Program-made: the position numbers and the translations under genes
Notes under the pieces: generated by a model
Seen by the model: only the letters and a program-made list of their open reading frames with translations
Told to the model about the DNA's origin: nothing
Databases searched by the model: none
Source: Streptomyces erythrochromogenes
GTDB taxonomy: Bacteria; Actinomycetota; Actinomycetes; Streptomycetales; Streptomycetaceae
Assembly (NCBI RefSeq): GCF_036170895.1
Contig: NZ_CP108036.1
Location: 3,906,001-3,970,000, forward strand
Length of the DNA: 64,000 nucleotides
Direction of reading: 5' to 3'
Part shown: positions 49,323-58,028 of the stretch, piece after piece
Position numbering within the stretch: the first letter of the stretch is position 1
Layout of the letters: every line of letters starts with the position of its first letter

Positions 49323-52310
49323 CTATCGAGCGGGCTCGGCCTCGGTCGGCCGGTCCTCGCGGGCGGCTTCCTGCATGAAGGTCCAGTCCCACACGCTGAG
49401 CGGCGGGTCCGTGGCCTGGCGGCCCGGACGGGTGGTGCCGTTGGTGTCCGTGGCGGCGAGGATCTCCTGGAAAACGAGGTCCACCGCGACCGTCCCGACC
49501 CGCTTGTCGACGTCCCGCTGCAGGCAGACACCCGTTCGCAGCTCCTGAAGGGAGTTGGACACCTTGGTGTCGCTCTCGGGCCGGCCGAGCAGCGGCGCCA
49601 CCAGTGAGGCCTCCTGGGCGGACTTCTGCTTGAACGCGAAGACGGTGTGGATCTGGTTGGCACCGCCGCTGCGCGCCTCGGAGTCCTCGATCTGCACGAG
49701 GTCGATGGCCTGCTGGGTGATCAGGACGATCACCGCCAGGTACGACCGGCCCTGCTTGAGCGCGCGCCGCATCAGGTCGCGGCCGCTCTCGGTCGCGGTG
49801 ACGACGTACGCCTCGTCGACGAACAGCGCCTTGGGCCGCAGCCCGACCTCGCCCGTCACGGGGTTCTTCTCGTAGCCGACGTCGAGCATCTGGCTGCCCA
49901 GTTCCACGACCGCCATGAGGGCGGTGGCGGCCAGCCGCTCGGCCGGGTTCCAGCTGCGCGGGTCGGAGGAGGCCGGCGTCTGGAAACCGCGCAGGGTGAT
50001 GACCGTGCGGCGCTTGCGCATGGCGGACAGGGTCTGCGGGTTCTCGGAGAAGGCGAGTCGTGCGTACGGCAGGGTGCGCAGCTCGGTGAGCAGCATCTGG
50101 GCGAGCTTGAGGTCCTTGACGGCCTCGCGGTCTCCGGAGGCCACCGCTTCGTCGTACGCCCGGATGACCTCGTCGACCACCTGCCACAGCGTCGGCCTGG
50201 GCACCTGGCGCTCGGCGTCGCGGGCGCTCAGGCCCTGCTCGGTGGCCTGCCTGATCGCGGAGTTGTACCAGCCGACCACGGTGGCCATCGCCTCGATGAC
50301 GGGAAGGCGGACCCGCTGGTAGTCCTCGTCCCCGAGGAAGCCCCTCAGCATGGTCTCGGCGAGCAGGCGGCCGGAGGGCACGTCGCGGGCGACCACCCAG
50401 GGGTCGAGCACGCCGGCCTGGCCCTTGAGGAGGTCGACGACCTCGGTCTCGGCCCAGAACTCCGGGTTGACCGGCTGGAAGCGGCTCTGCGGGGTCCCGA
50501 GGAGGCCCGCCTCGGCATCGAGGGGGAACTCGGGATCGTTCACCTGGGACCCGAAGGCCAGGTAGTAGCAGAGCTGGGCGAAGTCGGTCTTGGGGTCGAT
50601 GACGAGGCAGCGCACGCCCGACTCCGACTCCTCGTAGAACTTCTGCAGGGCCAGCGAGGACTTGCCACCGCCCGATGCGCCGACGATGGCGACGCCACCG
50701 CCGTCGTTGCGCGCGGGGCCCACGTGCAGGGAGTAGTGGACCGGGGTCTTGCCCGCCCAGCCGACGAGGTTGCCGACCCAGCCGAGCTGCTTGCCGGAGC
50801 GGCGCTCGGGGTTGTCGCCGAGCTCGGTGCCCGCGGTGGGCAGCCCGGCGCCGAGCTGCTCGACCTCCTGCAGGCGCAGGTACGGCGCGATGGGCAGCTT
50901 GGGCGCGTCGCCCGGCAGCTGGGACTGCAGCAGTCGCCACTGCTGGCGGCTCGGGCGCAGCAGGGTGACCTTCAGATCCTGCTTGAACTGCATCTCCAGG
51001 ACGCGGCGGCGGCGCTCCAGCTCGGCGAGGTCGGGGGCCGAGACGGTGAAGCGGATCTGCGCCTCCATGCCCGGCATCTTGTGCTCCTCCACGTCGTCGA
51101 GGAGGTTCTGGGCACGGGTGACCTGCGCGGCGAGCTGGGTGCCGGGGGCGCGTCCGGAGTTGGCCATGTCGTTCATCTCGTCGACGAGGTTGCCGCTGAT
51201 CTTCTTCGCCCGGTCCTGGAACTTCAGGTACGGGATGAGGGAGAAGCGCATGTCGATCTCCACGGGGAAGTCGACGTGCTGCGCCGCGTAGCGCGCCCAC
51301 GCGGTGGACTGCCGGAAGCGGGTCTCGGTGGGCCAGCTCGCGGCGACGAGCGTCGTCGTGTAGCTGGTGTGCCGCTCGCCGGTCATCTCGTCGTACTGGT
51401 GCAGCACGATGTGCGTCTTGTGGTTCTCGCCGGAGAAGTCGACCACCAGGTCGAACTGGTCGGGCCCCCAGGAACGGCTGCCGAGCACCGGCTCGGCGGG
51501 AATCGGCAGGTCGCCGTGGAGCGGCTTGCGGATCAGCCAGACCAGTTCCTCGCGGCTCAGCGGAGTGCCGCCGAGGCCGTCGAGGCTCTCGTGGACCTCG
51601 CGTGCGACCTGGGTCCACCGGGCCAGGAGCTCCGGGGACAGGAACTCGTCGTGCACGCCCGTGGCACCGGCCGCCGCCGTGTCGGCGACACCGCGTACCG
51701 ATTGGGTCAGACCGGCGTCCTCGACCGGGTCGTCACCGCCGGGGAGCACGCCGCTCTCGCCGCCTGACTTCCGCTTCATCGACCCGAGCTTGACGAGCAG
51801 GATGTTGCGTTCGCGCAGCGCGCCGATGCGCTCCTGGTACTCGGCCTTGCGGAAGTTGTACGCCTTGTAGTTCTCCGTCGGGTCCCAGGCCACTGCGTTG
51901 AGCTGCTCGGCCCAGTCCTGGGCGGTGATCGGCCGGTACACCTTGCGGTAGTGGCACTCGACGTTGCGGTCACCGCGGGCGAGGTTCAGCAGCGCGCGGG
52001 CCGGGGCCTCGGCCATGGCCTGGAGCTCGACGGCGTTGAGGTACTCGTCGATGGCCGTGGGCAGGGCGATGCCCGTCCAGACGGAGTCCCCGTGGACGAA
52101 GATCAGGTCGTCGGCGTACCGGTAGGGCAGCCGCATCTCCTCGCGCCGCTTGGCCGGCGCCTGGCTCCGTGAGGAGCCGCCGTTCCTGGAGCCGCCGTTC
52201 TGCGAACCGGCGTTCTTGGCACCGGCGTTCTTCTTGGAGGAAGTGGACGCGAGGAGCATGGCGACGAGGAAGAAGGCGACCGCCCCGCCAAAAATGATCA
52301 GCATGAACAT
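49323..52310 (-). CDS. VirB4-like T4SS ATPase with N-terminal membrane helix
   Basis: This is a 995-residue protein with an N-terminal membrane helix (MFMLIIFGGAVAFFLVAMLL) and a long N-terminal region of VirB4/ConE type. The AAA ATPase core has Walker A VGASGGGKSS (Lys550) and Walker B ALFVDEAY (Asp832, Glu833). It powers translocation in T4SSs, usually with VirD4. The ATG is 8 bp after the TcpE-like stop, so they are coupled. The tail is short and acidic. The family is well matched. Confidence 0.9.
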   Translation of the reverse strand: MFMLIIFGGAVAFFLVAMLLASTSSKKNAGAKNAGSQNGGSRNGGSSRSQAPAKRREEMRLPYRYADDLIFVHGDSVWTGIALPTAIDEYLNAVELQAMAEAPARALLNLARGDRNVECHYRKVYRPITAQDWAEQLNAVAWDPTENYKAYNFRKAEYQERIGALRERNILLVKLGSMKRKSGGESGVLPGGDDPVEDAGLTQSVRGVADTAAAGATGVHDEFLSPELLARWTQVAREVHESLDGLGGTPLSREELVWLIRKPLHGDLPIPAEPVLGSRSWGPDQFDLVVDFSGENHKTHIVLHQYDEMTGERHTSYTTTLVAASWPTETRFRQSTAWARYAAQHVDFPVEIDMRFSLIPYLKFQDRAKKISGNLVDEMNDMANSGRAPGTQLAAQVTRAQNLLDDVEEHKMPGMEAQIRFTVSAPDLAELERRRRVLEMQFKQDLKVTLLRPSRQQWRLLQSQLPGDAPKLPIAPYLRLQEVEQLGAGLPTAGTELGDNPERRSGKQLGWVGNLVGWAGKTPVHYSLHVGPARNDGGGVAIVGASGGGKSSLALQKFYEESESGVRCLVIDPKTDFAQLCYYLAFGSQVNDPEFPLDAEAGLLGTPQSRFQPVNPEFWAETEVVDLLKGQAGVLDPWVVARDVPSGRLLAETMLRGFLGDEDYQRVRLPVIEAMATVVGWYNSAIRQATEQGLSARDAERQVPRPTLWQVVDEVIRAYDEAVASGDREAVKDLKLAQMLLTELRTLPYARLAFSENPQTLSAMRKRRTVITLRGFQTPASSDPRSWNPAERLAATALMAVVELGSQMLDVGYEKNPVTGEVGLRPKALFVDEAYVVTATESGRDLMRRALKQGRSYLAVIVLITQQAIDLVQIEDSEARSGGANQIHTVFAFKQKSAQEASLVAPLLGRPESDTKVSNSLQELRTGVCLQRDVDKRVGTVAVDLVFQEILAATDTNGTTRPGRQATDPPLSVWDWTFMQEAAREDRPTEAEPAR

Positions 52311-52317
52311 GGACGAG

Positions 52318-52878
52318 TCATCCTGCAGTCTCGGAGTGTGCGGTCTCGGCGGGTGCGTTCGGTGAGGACGCGGTCGGAGACGGGGACGGGGCGGAGGCGG
52401 CGTACGAGGAGCCGTCCCGGGCCGCCGTCGCGCGTGCCGCGTCGTAGCGCTTGTGCCAGCGGCGCGCCTGCGGCTGCCAGAGGATGACCTGCCAGTGCAG
52501 CTCCTCCGGTTCGCGGTCCGCGGCCAGGCCCTGGAGGCGTTTGGGCTGCACCCAGTAGTCGGCCCACACCACCACCTGCTGGCTGAGGGTGAGGGCCGAG
52601 GGCAGCGGTCGGCCCCAGACGAAGTAGACGCCGACCGGCGGCCCGAGGTACAGGACCGACGTGATGAGCGACAGGCCCAGGAAGGGCACGAAGGCCGACA
52701 CCGAGAGCAAGACCACGATCCACAGCACGCCGAAGGCGAAGGCGGCACCCAGGGCGGGCAGGAGCAGACCGGGCAGCGGAATGTTGCCCCAGTTCCAGAT
52801 GCGCTTGGGACGGTTCAGCAGGTCCGTGTGGTCGTAAGCGACCATGGGCGCCGGTGCGTCCGGCGCTTCCTGTGTCAT
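52318..52878 (-). CDS. TcpE-like (VirB3-type) membrane protein
   Basis: The 186-residue protein has a polar N-terminus (MTQEAPDAPAPMVAYDHTDL), two closely spaced hydrophobic helices and a cytoplasmic tail that contains a WADYWVQPKRL segment. The gene lies immediately before the VirB4-like gene, where TcpE/VirB3 proteins are found in the ICEBs1/Tn916 group. It may help dock VirB4 in the membrane. A GGGGGACC site precedes the ATG. A GC-rich repeat fills the gap to the upstream pilin-like gene. Confidence 0.75.
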   Translation of the reverse strand: MTQEAPDAPAPMVAYDHTDLLNRPKRIWNWGNIPLPGLLLPALGAAFAFGVLWIVVLLSVSAFVPFLGLSLITSVLYLGPPVGVYFVWGRPLPSALTLSQQVVVWADYWVQPKRLQGLAADREPEELHWQVILWQPQARRWHKRYDAARATAARDGSSYAASAPSPSPTASSPNAPAETAHSETAG

Positions 52879-52925
52879 CAGTCGGTCCCCCTCTCTGGCC
52901 TGGTTGCGTGCCGCTGGTCGCGGGC

Positions 52926-52985
52926 GTGGTCGCGGGCGCGGGCGCGGGCGTGGTCGTGGGCGCGGGCGTGGTCGTGGGCGCGGGC
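52926..52985. repeat. GC-rich tandem repeat upstream of the TcpE-like gene
   Basis: Two perfect tandem copies of an 18-bp unit (GTGGTCGTGGGCGCGGGC; 52950-52967 and 52968-52985) are preceded by an imperfect longer copy. It lies in the gap between the pilin-like and TcpE-like genes. Strand slippage could vary its length. Confidence 0.85.
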
Positions 52986-53044
52986 GTGGGCGGCGCGTCC
53001 ACGGTGGCGGGCCACGTCCCTTGCGGCGCGGCCCGGACCCGGGA

Positions 53045-53305
53045 TCAGCCCTTGCCGCCGATCTGCTCGCCGAGGCTGATGAGCATTCCGGCGAGGCCGG
53101 CGGCGCCACCGATGATGAAGGCGGCCAGCGCGATCATGCCGAAGCCCTGGAAGGCCTCGCGCATGCCTTCGCCGCGCTTCATCGACAGCAGCATCCGGAT
53201 GCCGAGGATGAGGAGGGCGCAGGAGGCGATCGTGATGCCCAGGCCGCCCAGGATGTCCTGGATCTTGCCGAACATGCTGTCGAGGGTCGTTGCTGCCAGG
53301 ATCAC
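53045..53305 (-). CDS. VirB2/TrbC-like small membrane protein
   Basis: This 86-residue protein has two hydrophobic helices (ILGGLGITIASCALLILGIRM and MIALAAFIIGGAAGLAGMLI) around a short charged loop (KRGEGMRE). That is the layout of TrbC/VirB2 pilin-like subunits, although no cleavable signal is obvious. It is first in the minus operon after the TcpC-like gene. The GTG start is supported by GAAGGAC. Its role is likely structural in the secretion channel or a short pilus. Confidence 0.75.
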   Translation of the reverse strand: MILAATTLDSMFGKIQDILGGLGITIASCALLILGIRMLLSMKRGEGMREAFQGFGMIALAAFIIGGAAGLAGMLISLGEQIGGKG

Positions 53306-53386
53306 GCGGTGTCCTTCGTTGTGAGGGGTACGGATGGGTGTTGCGTCGTGCGGGGCGGCCGGTACGCCGCCTCACGCGATGCCTTC

Positions 53387-54997
53387 TCAGTGGGCCGGCG
53401 CGGAAGCAGCCGGCTTGGGCGATGTGGGGAGGCCGGGCGAGGCCCCGCCCGAGGGGGCGGACGGGGCGGCCGGAGCGGGCGGGGCGCTCGCTCCGGAGGC
53501 CGGGGCGGCGGTCGGGGAGGCCGTGCTCGGCGTGTCCGCCCGTCCACCCGTCGGGTCCATGACACCGCCGTGGATGTCCTTGATGAACCAGCCCTGCGCC
53601 GTGTTCACCACGGTGACCCGGTACGAGCGCTTCAGGGCCACTTCCGCCTTCGCGTCATCGGCACCTCCACCGCCCCAGACGACCGTCACCCGTGCCGGGA
53701 CCGCCTGGCCCTGGGTGTATGTGGGCTTCTTGCCGACCTCGGTGCCCTCGGGGGCCAGTGCCTGGACCTCTTGGACCACCGGCGCGGTCAGCGCGCCGGC
53801 CAGGCCCGAGACCGCCGCCGGCGTGGCGTCGGGGGTGGTGAAGCGGGTCAGGGCGGTGGTGTCGGACGCGGCCCACGCCTTGAAGTAGCCGGCCAGGACC
53901 TGCTCCCTGAGCTGGGCGGACAGTTCCTGGTCGACGACCTCTTCCGACTTCTCCAACGCGGGCGCGGTGTCGCGGATCGGCAGCGGCATCTCGCCGACGT
54001 TGCCGACGACCCGCAGGCCCGATGCTCCCGCGAGGTCCTTGACGTACACCGGCACGGAGAGGGTGGTGGTGCGGCCGCCCGTGTAGGTGACCTGGATGTT
54101 GAGGTACCGGCCGTTCTTCCCGTACTCGGGGAGCTCTTCGACGGTCCCGTCCCAGTTCGCCTGCTTGACCTGCTGCTTGCCCTTGCCGTTCCAGCCGCAG
54201 TCGCGGTCGACGCCCGCCGAGATGTAGCGGGAGAGGGATTCGCGGCGCTTGTCGGTGTTCTCCGGCGCGTACGTCATGCAGAGGGACGCGTACTCCTCGG
54301 CGAACACCGCCGCCGACTGCACCGGGAAGTCGGTGAGGCGGTAGCGGTCCAGGTCCTTGCCGTCCAGGGCTGCGGGCTTCACGGAGACGGAGGACCGGCC
54401 GATGACCAGGCCCGTGACACCGCAGGACCCCAGCGCGAAGACGCAGGTGGTGATCAACAGGGTCGCGCGCAGGACGACGTGCGTGCTCCGGCCGTTCGAG
54501 GGGAGCCGGCCTCCGGGGCGCGGCACGTCGAACCGGGCGTCCGGCCCCTTGACGCCGCTCCGCGCGGGCGCGGGGGCGCCCTCGGCGGCGGACGGGTCCG
54601 CACCGGCGGTGGGCGCGGTGGCCTCGGCGGATGCGGTGGTCGCGGCGGATGTCGTGGAGGCGGAAACCTTTCCGCCGCCCTTGCGGCTCGCGCGCGCGGC
54701 CTGCTTGCTCTCGTACTCGGCCTTGCGGGCCGCCCGCTTGCGTTCGTACTCGGCCTTGCGCTCGGCCTTCGCCTGCTCCCGCTTGTCCTTCTTCGACTCG
54801 GCGGCAGGCCGGTCCGCGCGCGGCGGAAGGCTCGGTACGGCCACCTGGCCCGGCGGAACGTTGGACTGCGGGGCCACCCGCACCCAGGCCGCGGCCACTT
54901 GGCTGCGGGCCGCCTCCGCGGAGAGCTGGGGCGGGGCGGGCTGCTGGGAAGGCCATCCCTCGCCGGCCCCGTCAGCAGAACTGCTGTGGTCCGTCAT
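53387..54997 (-). CDS. TcpC/VirB8-like conjugation protein
   Basis: The 536-residue protein begins with a long charged region (ESKKDKREQAKAERKAEY) and has one membrane helix near residue 165-190. It ends in a Pro/Ala/Ser-rich tail. The extracytoplasmic part (VQSAAVFAEEYASLCMTY and LREQVLAGYFKAWAASD) fits the two-lobed NTF2-like TcpC/VirB8 family, an essential scaffold of Gram-positive T4SSs. The ATG is the first that starts after the promoter region, with GGGGAGAA upstream. It is the first gene of the minus operon. Confidence 0.8.
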   Translation of the reverse strand: MTDHSSSADGAGEGWPSQQPAPPQLSAEAARSQVAAAWVRVAPQSNVPPGQVAVPSLPPRADRPAAESKKDKREQAKAERKAEYERKRAARKAEYESKQAARASRKGGGKVSASTTSAATTASAEATAPTAGADPSAAEGAPAPARSGVKGPDARFDVPRPGGRLPSNGRSTHVVLRATLLITTCVFALGSCGVTGLVIGRSSVSVKPAALDGKDLDRYRLTDFPVQSAAVFAEEYASLCMTYAPENTDKRRESLSRYISAGVDRDCGWNGKGKQQVKQANWDGTVEELPEYGKNGRYLNIQVTYTGGRTTTLSVPVYVKDLAGASGLRVVGNVGEMPLPIRDTAPALEKSEEVVDQELSAQLREQVLAGYFKAWAASDTTALTRFTTPDATPAAVSGLAGALTAPVVQEVQALAPEGTEVGKKPTYTQGQAVPARVTVVWGGGGADDAKAEVALKRSYRVTVVNTAQGWFIKDIHGGVMDPTGGRADTPSTASPTAAPASGASAPPAPAAPSAPSGGASPGLPTSPKPAASAPAH

Positions 54998-55112
54998 CGA
55001 CTCGGTTCTCCCCCCGCGTGTGATCCCCGTCCGCCGGTCGGGCGTGCGGCGGGCCTGGTGAGACCAGGTGCGGTCGGCAGTGTGGCAAATCGAGTCGATG
55101 TTCCCCTTCCGC

Positions 55113-55140
55113 TTTTCCTCACGGGGAGAAGTGAGGAAAA
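55113..55140. promoter_or_regulatory. Inverted repeat in the divergent promoter of the secretion cluster
   Basis: TTTTCCTCAC and its perfect complement GTGAGGAAAA are separated by eight bases. It lies between the first genes of the minus operon and the plus operon. The same TTTTCCTCAC decamer recurs at 58029, before the third transcription unit. Confidence 0.6.
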
Positions 55141-55268
55141 AATAAGGAATCCCTGTGGGAAAGCCGGGGGCCGACGACGAGGCGAACCGGCCTGCGGCTC
55201 CGTCACAATGCCGGGTTGTGCCCGGGTTGCGGGTACGGAGACGTCCCCGACCCCCCGAAGGACGAGAG

Positions 55269-55739
55269 TTGAGCGAGCTGAAGGTCCACCCGTGGCAGGA
55301 CGCGGGCACCGCCGCCGAGTCCAGCGAAGCGCCGGTCGAGGACGCCGAGCACGCCTGGATCGCCGGCTACGAGCCGGGCAACCCCTGGCAGGCGAAGCTC
55401 TGCCTGCGCACCGCGCACGGCACGGTCGCGTATCCCCTCACGCCGCACACCATGCCCGACCTGCTGGAGGGCCTGGTGGTCGTCGCCCAGGAGCAGCAGG
55501 GGGTGACGGGTGCGGACGCCCTGTACGACACCGACACCGACGCCGACGCCGACGGGGCCGAGGACGACGCACGGCCTGACGGACCGACAGAGACCGCGAC
55601 CCTGCACAACGGCCGCGCGGCGCGACTGACCGGCTGGGCCGTGGTCCACGAACTGTGGGAGCGGGAGGACCCGAAGGCCCGCCTCGTCATGGGCGCTATC
55701 GTCCTGGCCGTGTTCGCGTTCGGGATCTTGCTTTCCTGA
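55269..55739 (+). CDS. Tail-anchored membrane protein
   Basis: The 156-residue protein is acidic and cytoplasmic for most of its length (WIAGYEPGNPWQAKL; the run DTDTDADADGAEDDA). It ends in one hydrophobic helix at the C-terminus (AIVLAVFAFGILLS), so it is predicted to be anchored by its tail. The TTG start is used because GAAGGACGAG lies just before it. It is the first gene of the plus unit and precedes the small cassette gene. No family is recognised. Confidence 0.65.
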   Translation: MSELKVHPWQDAGTAAESSEAPVEDAEHAWIAGYEPGNPWQAKLCLRTAHGTVAYPLTPHTMPDLLEGLVVVAQEQQGVTGADALYDTDTDADADGAEDDARPDGPTETATLHNGRAARLTGWAVVHELWEREDPKARLVMGAIVLAVFAFGILLS

Positions 55740-55779
55740 CGGGATACGGTCAAACGCACCACGGACGAAGGAGCCACAC

Positions 55780-56415
55780 ATGCTGACGGAAACGACCGGC
55801 CGGACACCCCAGGACCTTGCCGCCGAACTGACAGGCCTCAAGGCGGTCGACGACTGGCCCTCGGTGTGGTCGGGCCCGCCGCAGAGCGGATCGGCAGAGT
55901 TCGACACGTGGTGCGGGCGGTACGGCTGGGAGCCGCTGACCTCCGATCGGCAGCTGCGCGTCCGGACGCGCAGCGGCGGAAAGTGGACGTTCTACGACCA
56001 GGCGGGCGGCCTGTGGAGCCCACTGGCGCGCCTCGTCCACTACACGTGGCAGCTGAAGGCTGGGACAGCGGCGGAGAACAGTGCGGTTTTCGACACCGCA
56101 GCTGCGACGTGGCCGGAGTTCCTCGGTGCGGCCGTTGCGGTGCTCGGCGCTCCCACCTGGACCGGATCCTGGGACTCCGTCGATTTCCCCGAGCCGCCCC
56201 ACCCGTCGTACTGGTCCGACCAGGGTGAGCGGATGCTCAACCGTGAGCCCTATCGCTTCGCCTACTGGGCGCCGGAGGCGGGTGTTCCAGGACTGCCGTT
56301 CATCACGCTGACCCAGTCGGTCACGTTTCCCACGTGGACCGCCGACAGTGCGGGTGGCTCGGCCGTCTCGCTCGAAATCCATCCCCCCGCTGAGTACGCG
56401 AAGGCCCGCCAGTGA
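55780..56415 (+). CDS. Small partner protein A1 of the cassette
   Basis: The 211-residue protein begins MLTETTGRTPQDLAAELTGL and shares with B1/B2 the pattern PQDL..EL.GL, VW.GPP, WC..YGWEP, LGAP.W.G.WDS and YR.AYW. Its gene overlaps the cyclase-like gene A by GTGA, exactly as B1 overlaps B. It is a soluble, likely cytoplasmic protein. AAGGAG precedes the ATG. The probable role is a chaperone or immunity partner of protein A. Confidence 0.72.
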   Translation: MLTETTGRTPQDLAAELTGLKAVDDWPSVWSGPPQSGSAEFDTWCGRYGWEPLTSDRQLRVRTRSGGKWTFYDQAGGLWSPLARLVHYTWQLKAGTAAENSAVFDTAAATWPEFLGAAVAVLGAPTWTGSWDSVDFPEPPHPSYWSDQGERMLNREPYRFAYWAPEAGVPGLPFITLTQSVTFPTWTADSAGGSAVSLEIHPPAEYAKARQ

Positions 56416-57572
56416 CAGAAGCCCCCCGGTTCACGCAGGCCGAGATCGACCGTGCCATCGCCCTCGAGGATGCGCACAAGGACGGCCGCCCGCTCCCCCC
56501 GGAACGGGTCAAGCAGGCCGTGGACCGCCTGTACGGCGAATGGATCGCGGCGGGTGGCGAAAAGAAGTTCGCCGACGTGCTGGAATTCGCCACCCACGTC
56601 GCGAAGACCGAATCGCCCACTGCCGAGCACCGGGGAGAGACCCGCGCGCTCTGGTCCTTCAAATCCCAGCCGGAGGGTGCCCCGCGCGAGGTGGGGCACC
56701 GGTTCCTCGCCCAGGCGTGCGGTGAAAGCCGTGGCTACCAGGTGTTGGAGGACTCTCCGGTGGGCCGGCGGCTGGACTCGTACGAGCTGTGGGACGGCAA
56801 TGTGCAATCGGCCCTCATCAAGCGGTTCGGTCTTGACGAGGGCTACGTCCAAGAGAGCCCGGCGGATATCTGGGACGCCGCTTCCGAGTCCTATGCCAAA
56901 GCGGCCACCGGGGAGGTCGAGATCTTCGCTGCGGACATCGGCGCCGGTTCGGTACTGGGGCGAATGGAGATGCCCCGGGTCCTCGGACCCGAGGGCGTGG
57001 GCAAGGAGGCAGTGCGCTTCCCGGTCGAGTTCCCCCACCACGCCCACCTGCCGCAGGACATGTACGCCTTTCTGTCCGACGACTCCGTCCGCTGTCAGCT
57101 ACGGCTCGAGGACTACAAGAAGGAGACGACGACCCCCGAGCAGTTCGCCGCCAAGCTCGCCGCCATCGATGTCCCCGAGTACCTGAAACAGGCGCACACC
57201 GCAGCGGTCGCGAGGCTGAGTGCGGCCACGAGCTACGAGGAGCTGACCGCGCCCGCGGCGGAGCCCACGGAGTCCGAGATCACCCGACCTGAGCCGGCTC
57301 AGTCCGAACCGGCCAAGGCCGAGCCCCAACAGCCCGGCCCGAAGCAGCCCAAGGTGCAGGAGGCTGGGCCCTCGCAGCCAGAGCCCTCGCAGCCTGCGCC
57401 GACGCAGCCCGAGCCCAAGCAGCCCCCGCTGGGGCAGTCCTTCCTGCACGGTGGGGCCGTTCCCAGCCGTGTGGTCGTGCCGCCGCGCCCCCGCCCCGGC
57501 GTGGCCGGCACGCACGGAACGATCAACCCGGTGATCGAGGCCGCCCCCAAGTCCCAAGGGGTCGAGCAGTGA
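56412..57572 (+). CDS. ADP-ribosyl-cyclase-like protein A with disordered tail
   Basis: The 386-residue protein is not in a family I can name. The order LWSF (Trp81), VLEDS (Glu113, Asp114), IWDAAS (Trp154, Ser158), RMEMP (Glu186) follows the catalytic order of CD38. The VLEDS motif recalls the TLEDT of CD38. Spacing of the last pair, 32 residues, is the same in the paralogue. The last 130 residues are a repetitive Pro/Gln/Glu/Ser-rich tail (EPAQSEPAKAEPQQPGPKQP). The GTG start overlaps the partner gene and the stop overlaps the DUF4913 gene. An NAD-cleaving effector is inferred. Confidence 0.65.
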   Translation: MTEAPRFTQAEIDRAIALEDAHKDGRPLPPERVKQAVDRLYGEWIAAGGEKKFADVLEFATHVAKTESPTAEHRGETRALWSFKSQPEGAPREVGHRFLAQACGESRGYQVLEDSPVGRRLDSYELWDGNVQSALIKRFGLDEGYVQESPADIWDAASESYAKAATGEVEIFAADIGAGSVLGRMEMPRVLGPEGVGKEAVRFPVEFPHHAHLPQDMYAFLSDDSVRCQLRLEDYKKETTTPEQFAAKLAAIDVPEYLKQAHTAAVARLSAATSYEELTAPAAEPTESEITRPEPAQSEPAKAEPQQPGPKQPKVQEAGPSQPEPSQPAPTQPEPKQPPLGQSFLHGGAVPSRVVVPPRPRPGVAGTHGTINPVIEAAPKSQGVEQ

Positions 57573-57958
57573 CCGGTCGCGAAGAGGTTCCGCCCCCCGG
57601 CGAGGAGGTCGAGCTCTACTTCTCGGACGTCTTCGCCTTCGTCAAGGAGTTCCTCGCCCCGACGGTGCGCCGCCGGCTGAACGGGTCCTCCGCCACCTGG
57701 TGCCCCCGCTGGTGGGAGCACCCCGAGGCCGGCGCGCGGCTGTCCGCGCTGTGGCTGGCCTGGGAGCAGCTGCGCCTGGAACCCACGCTCGGCCTGTCGA
57801 CGTGGTGGCTGCACCACGCCGATCCGCACCTGCGCGTGCTGATGGACACCGACCTGGGCCCGTTCGCGGCCTGTTCACCCAAGGAGGGCGGGCACACCGC
57901 GTACCCCTTCGACACGCTCCCGCTGGAGGAGTACGACCCCGAGGCCCAGCCCCTGTAA
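57569..57958 (+). CDS. DUF4913 protein
   Basis: A 129-residue protein with YFSDVFAFVKEFLAPTV then WCPRWWEHPEAGARL and LSTWWLHHADPHL, the DUF4913 pattern. The family is common in Streptomyces near conjugation and mobile genes. The GTG overlaps the preceding stop (GTGA), so it is the third gene of the cassette. No catalytic motif is visible and the function is unknown. Confidence 0.85.
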   Translation: MTGREEVPPPGEEVELYFSDVFAFVKEFLAPTVRRRLNGSSATWCPRWWEHPEAGARLSALWLAWEQLRLEPTLGLSTWWLHHADPHLRVLMDTDLGPFAACSPKEGGHTAYPFDTLPLEEYDPEAQPL

Positions 57959-58028
57959 GAGCCCGGTGAGGGCGCACGCGGCATTCCTGACGGCGTTTCC
58001 CCTCTCCAACTCCCGCACGCACCTGGCG

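Noticed and set aside
52926..52985. CRISPR array or Pro/Thr-repeat coding region
   Set aside because: Units are contiguous without spacers and no cas gene is present; in the coding frames they give low-complexity peptides that do not join a real gene.
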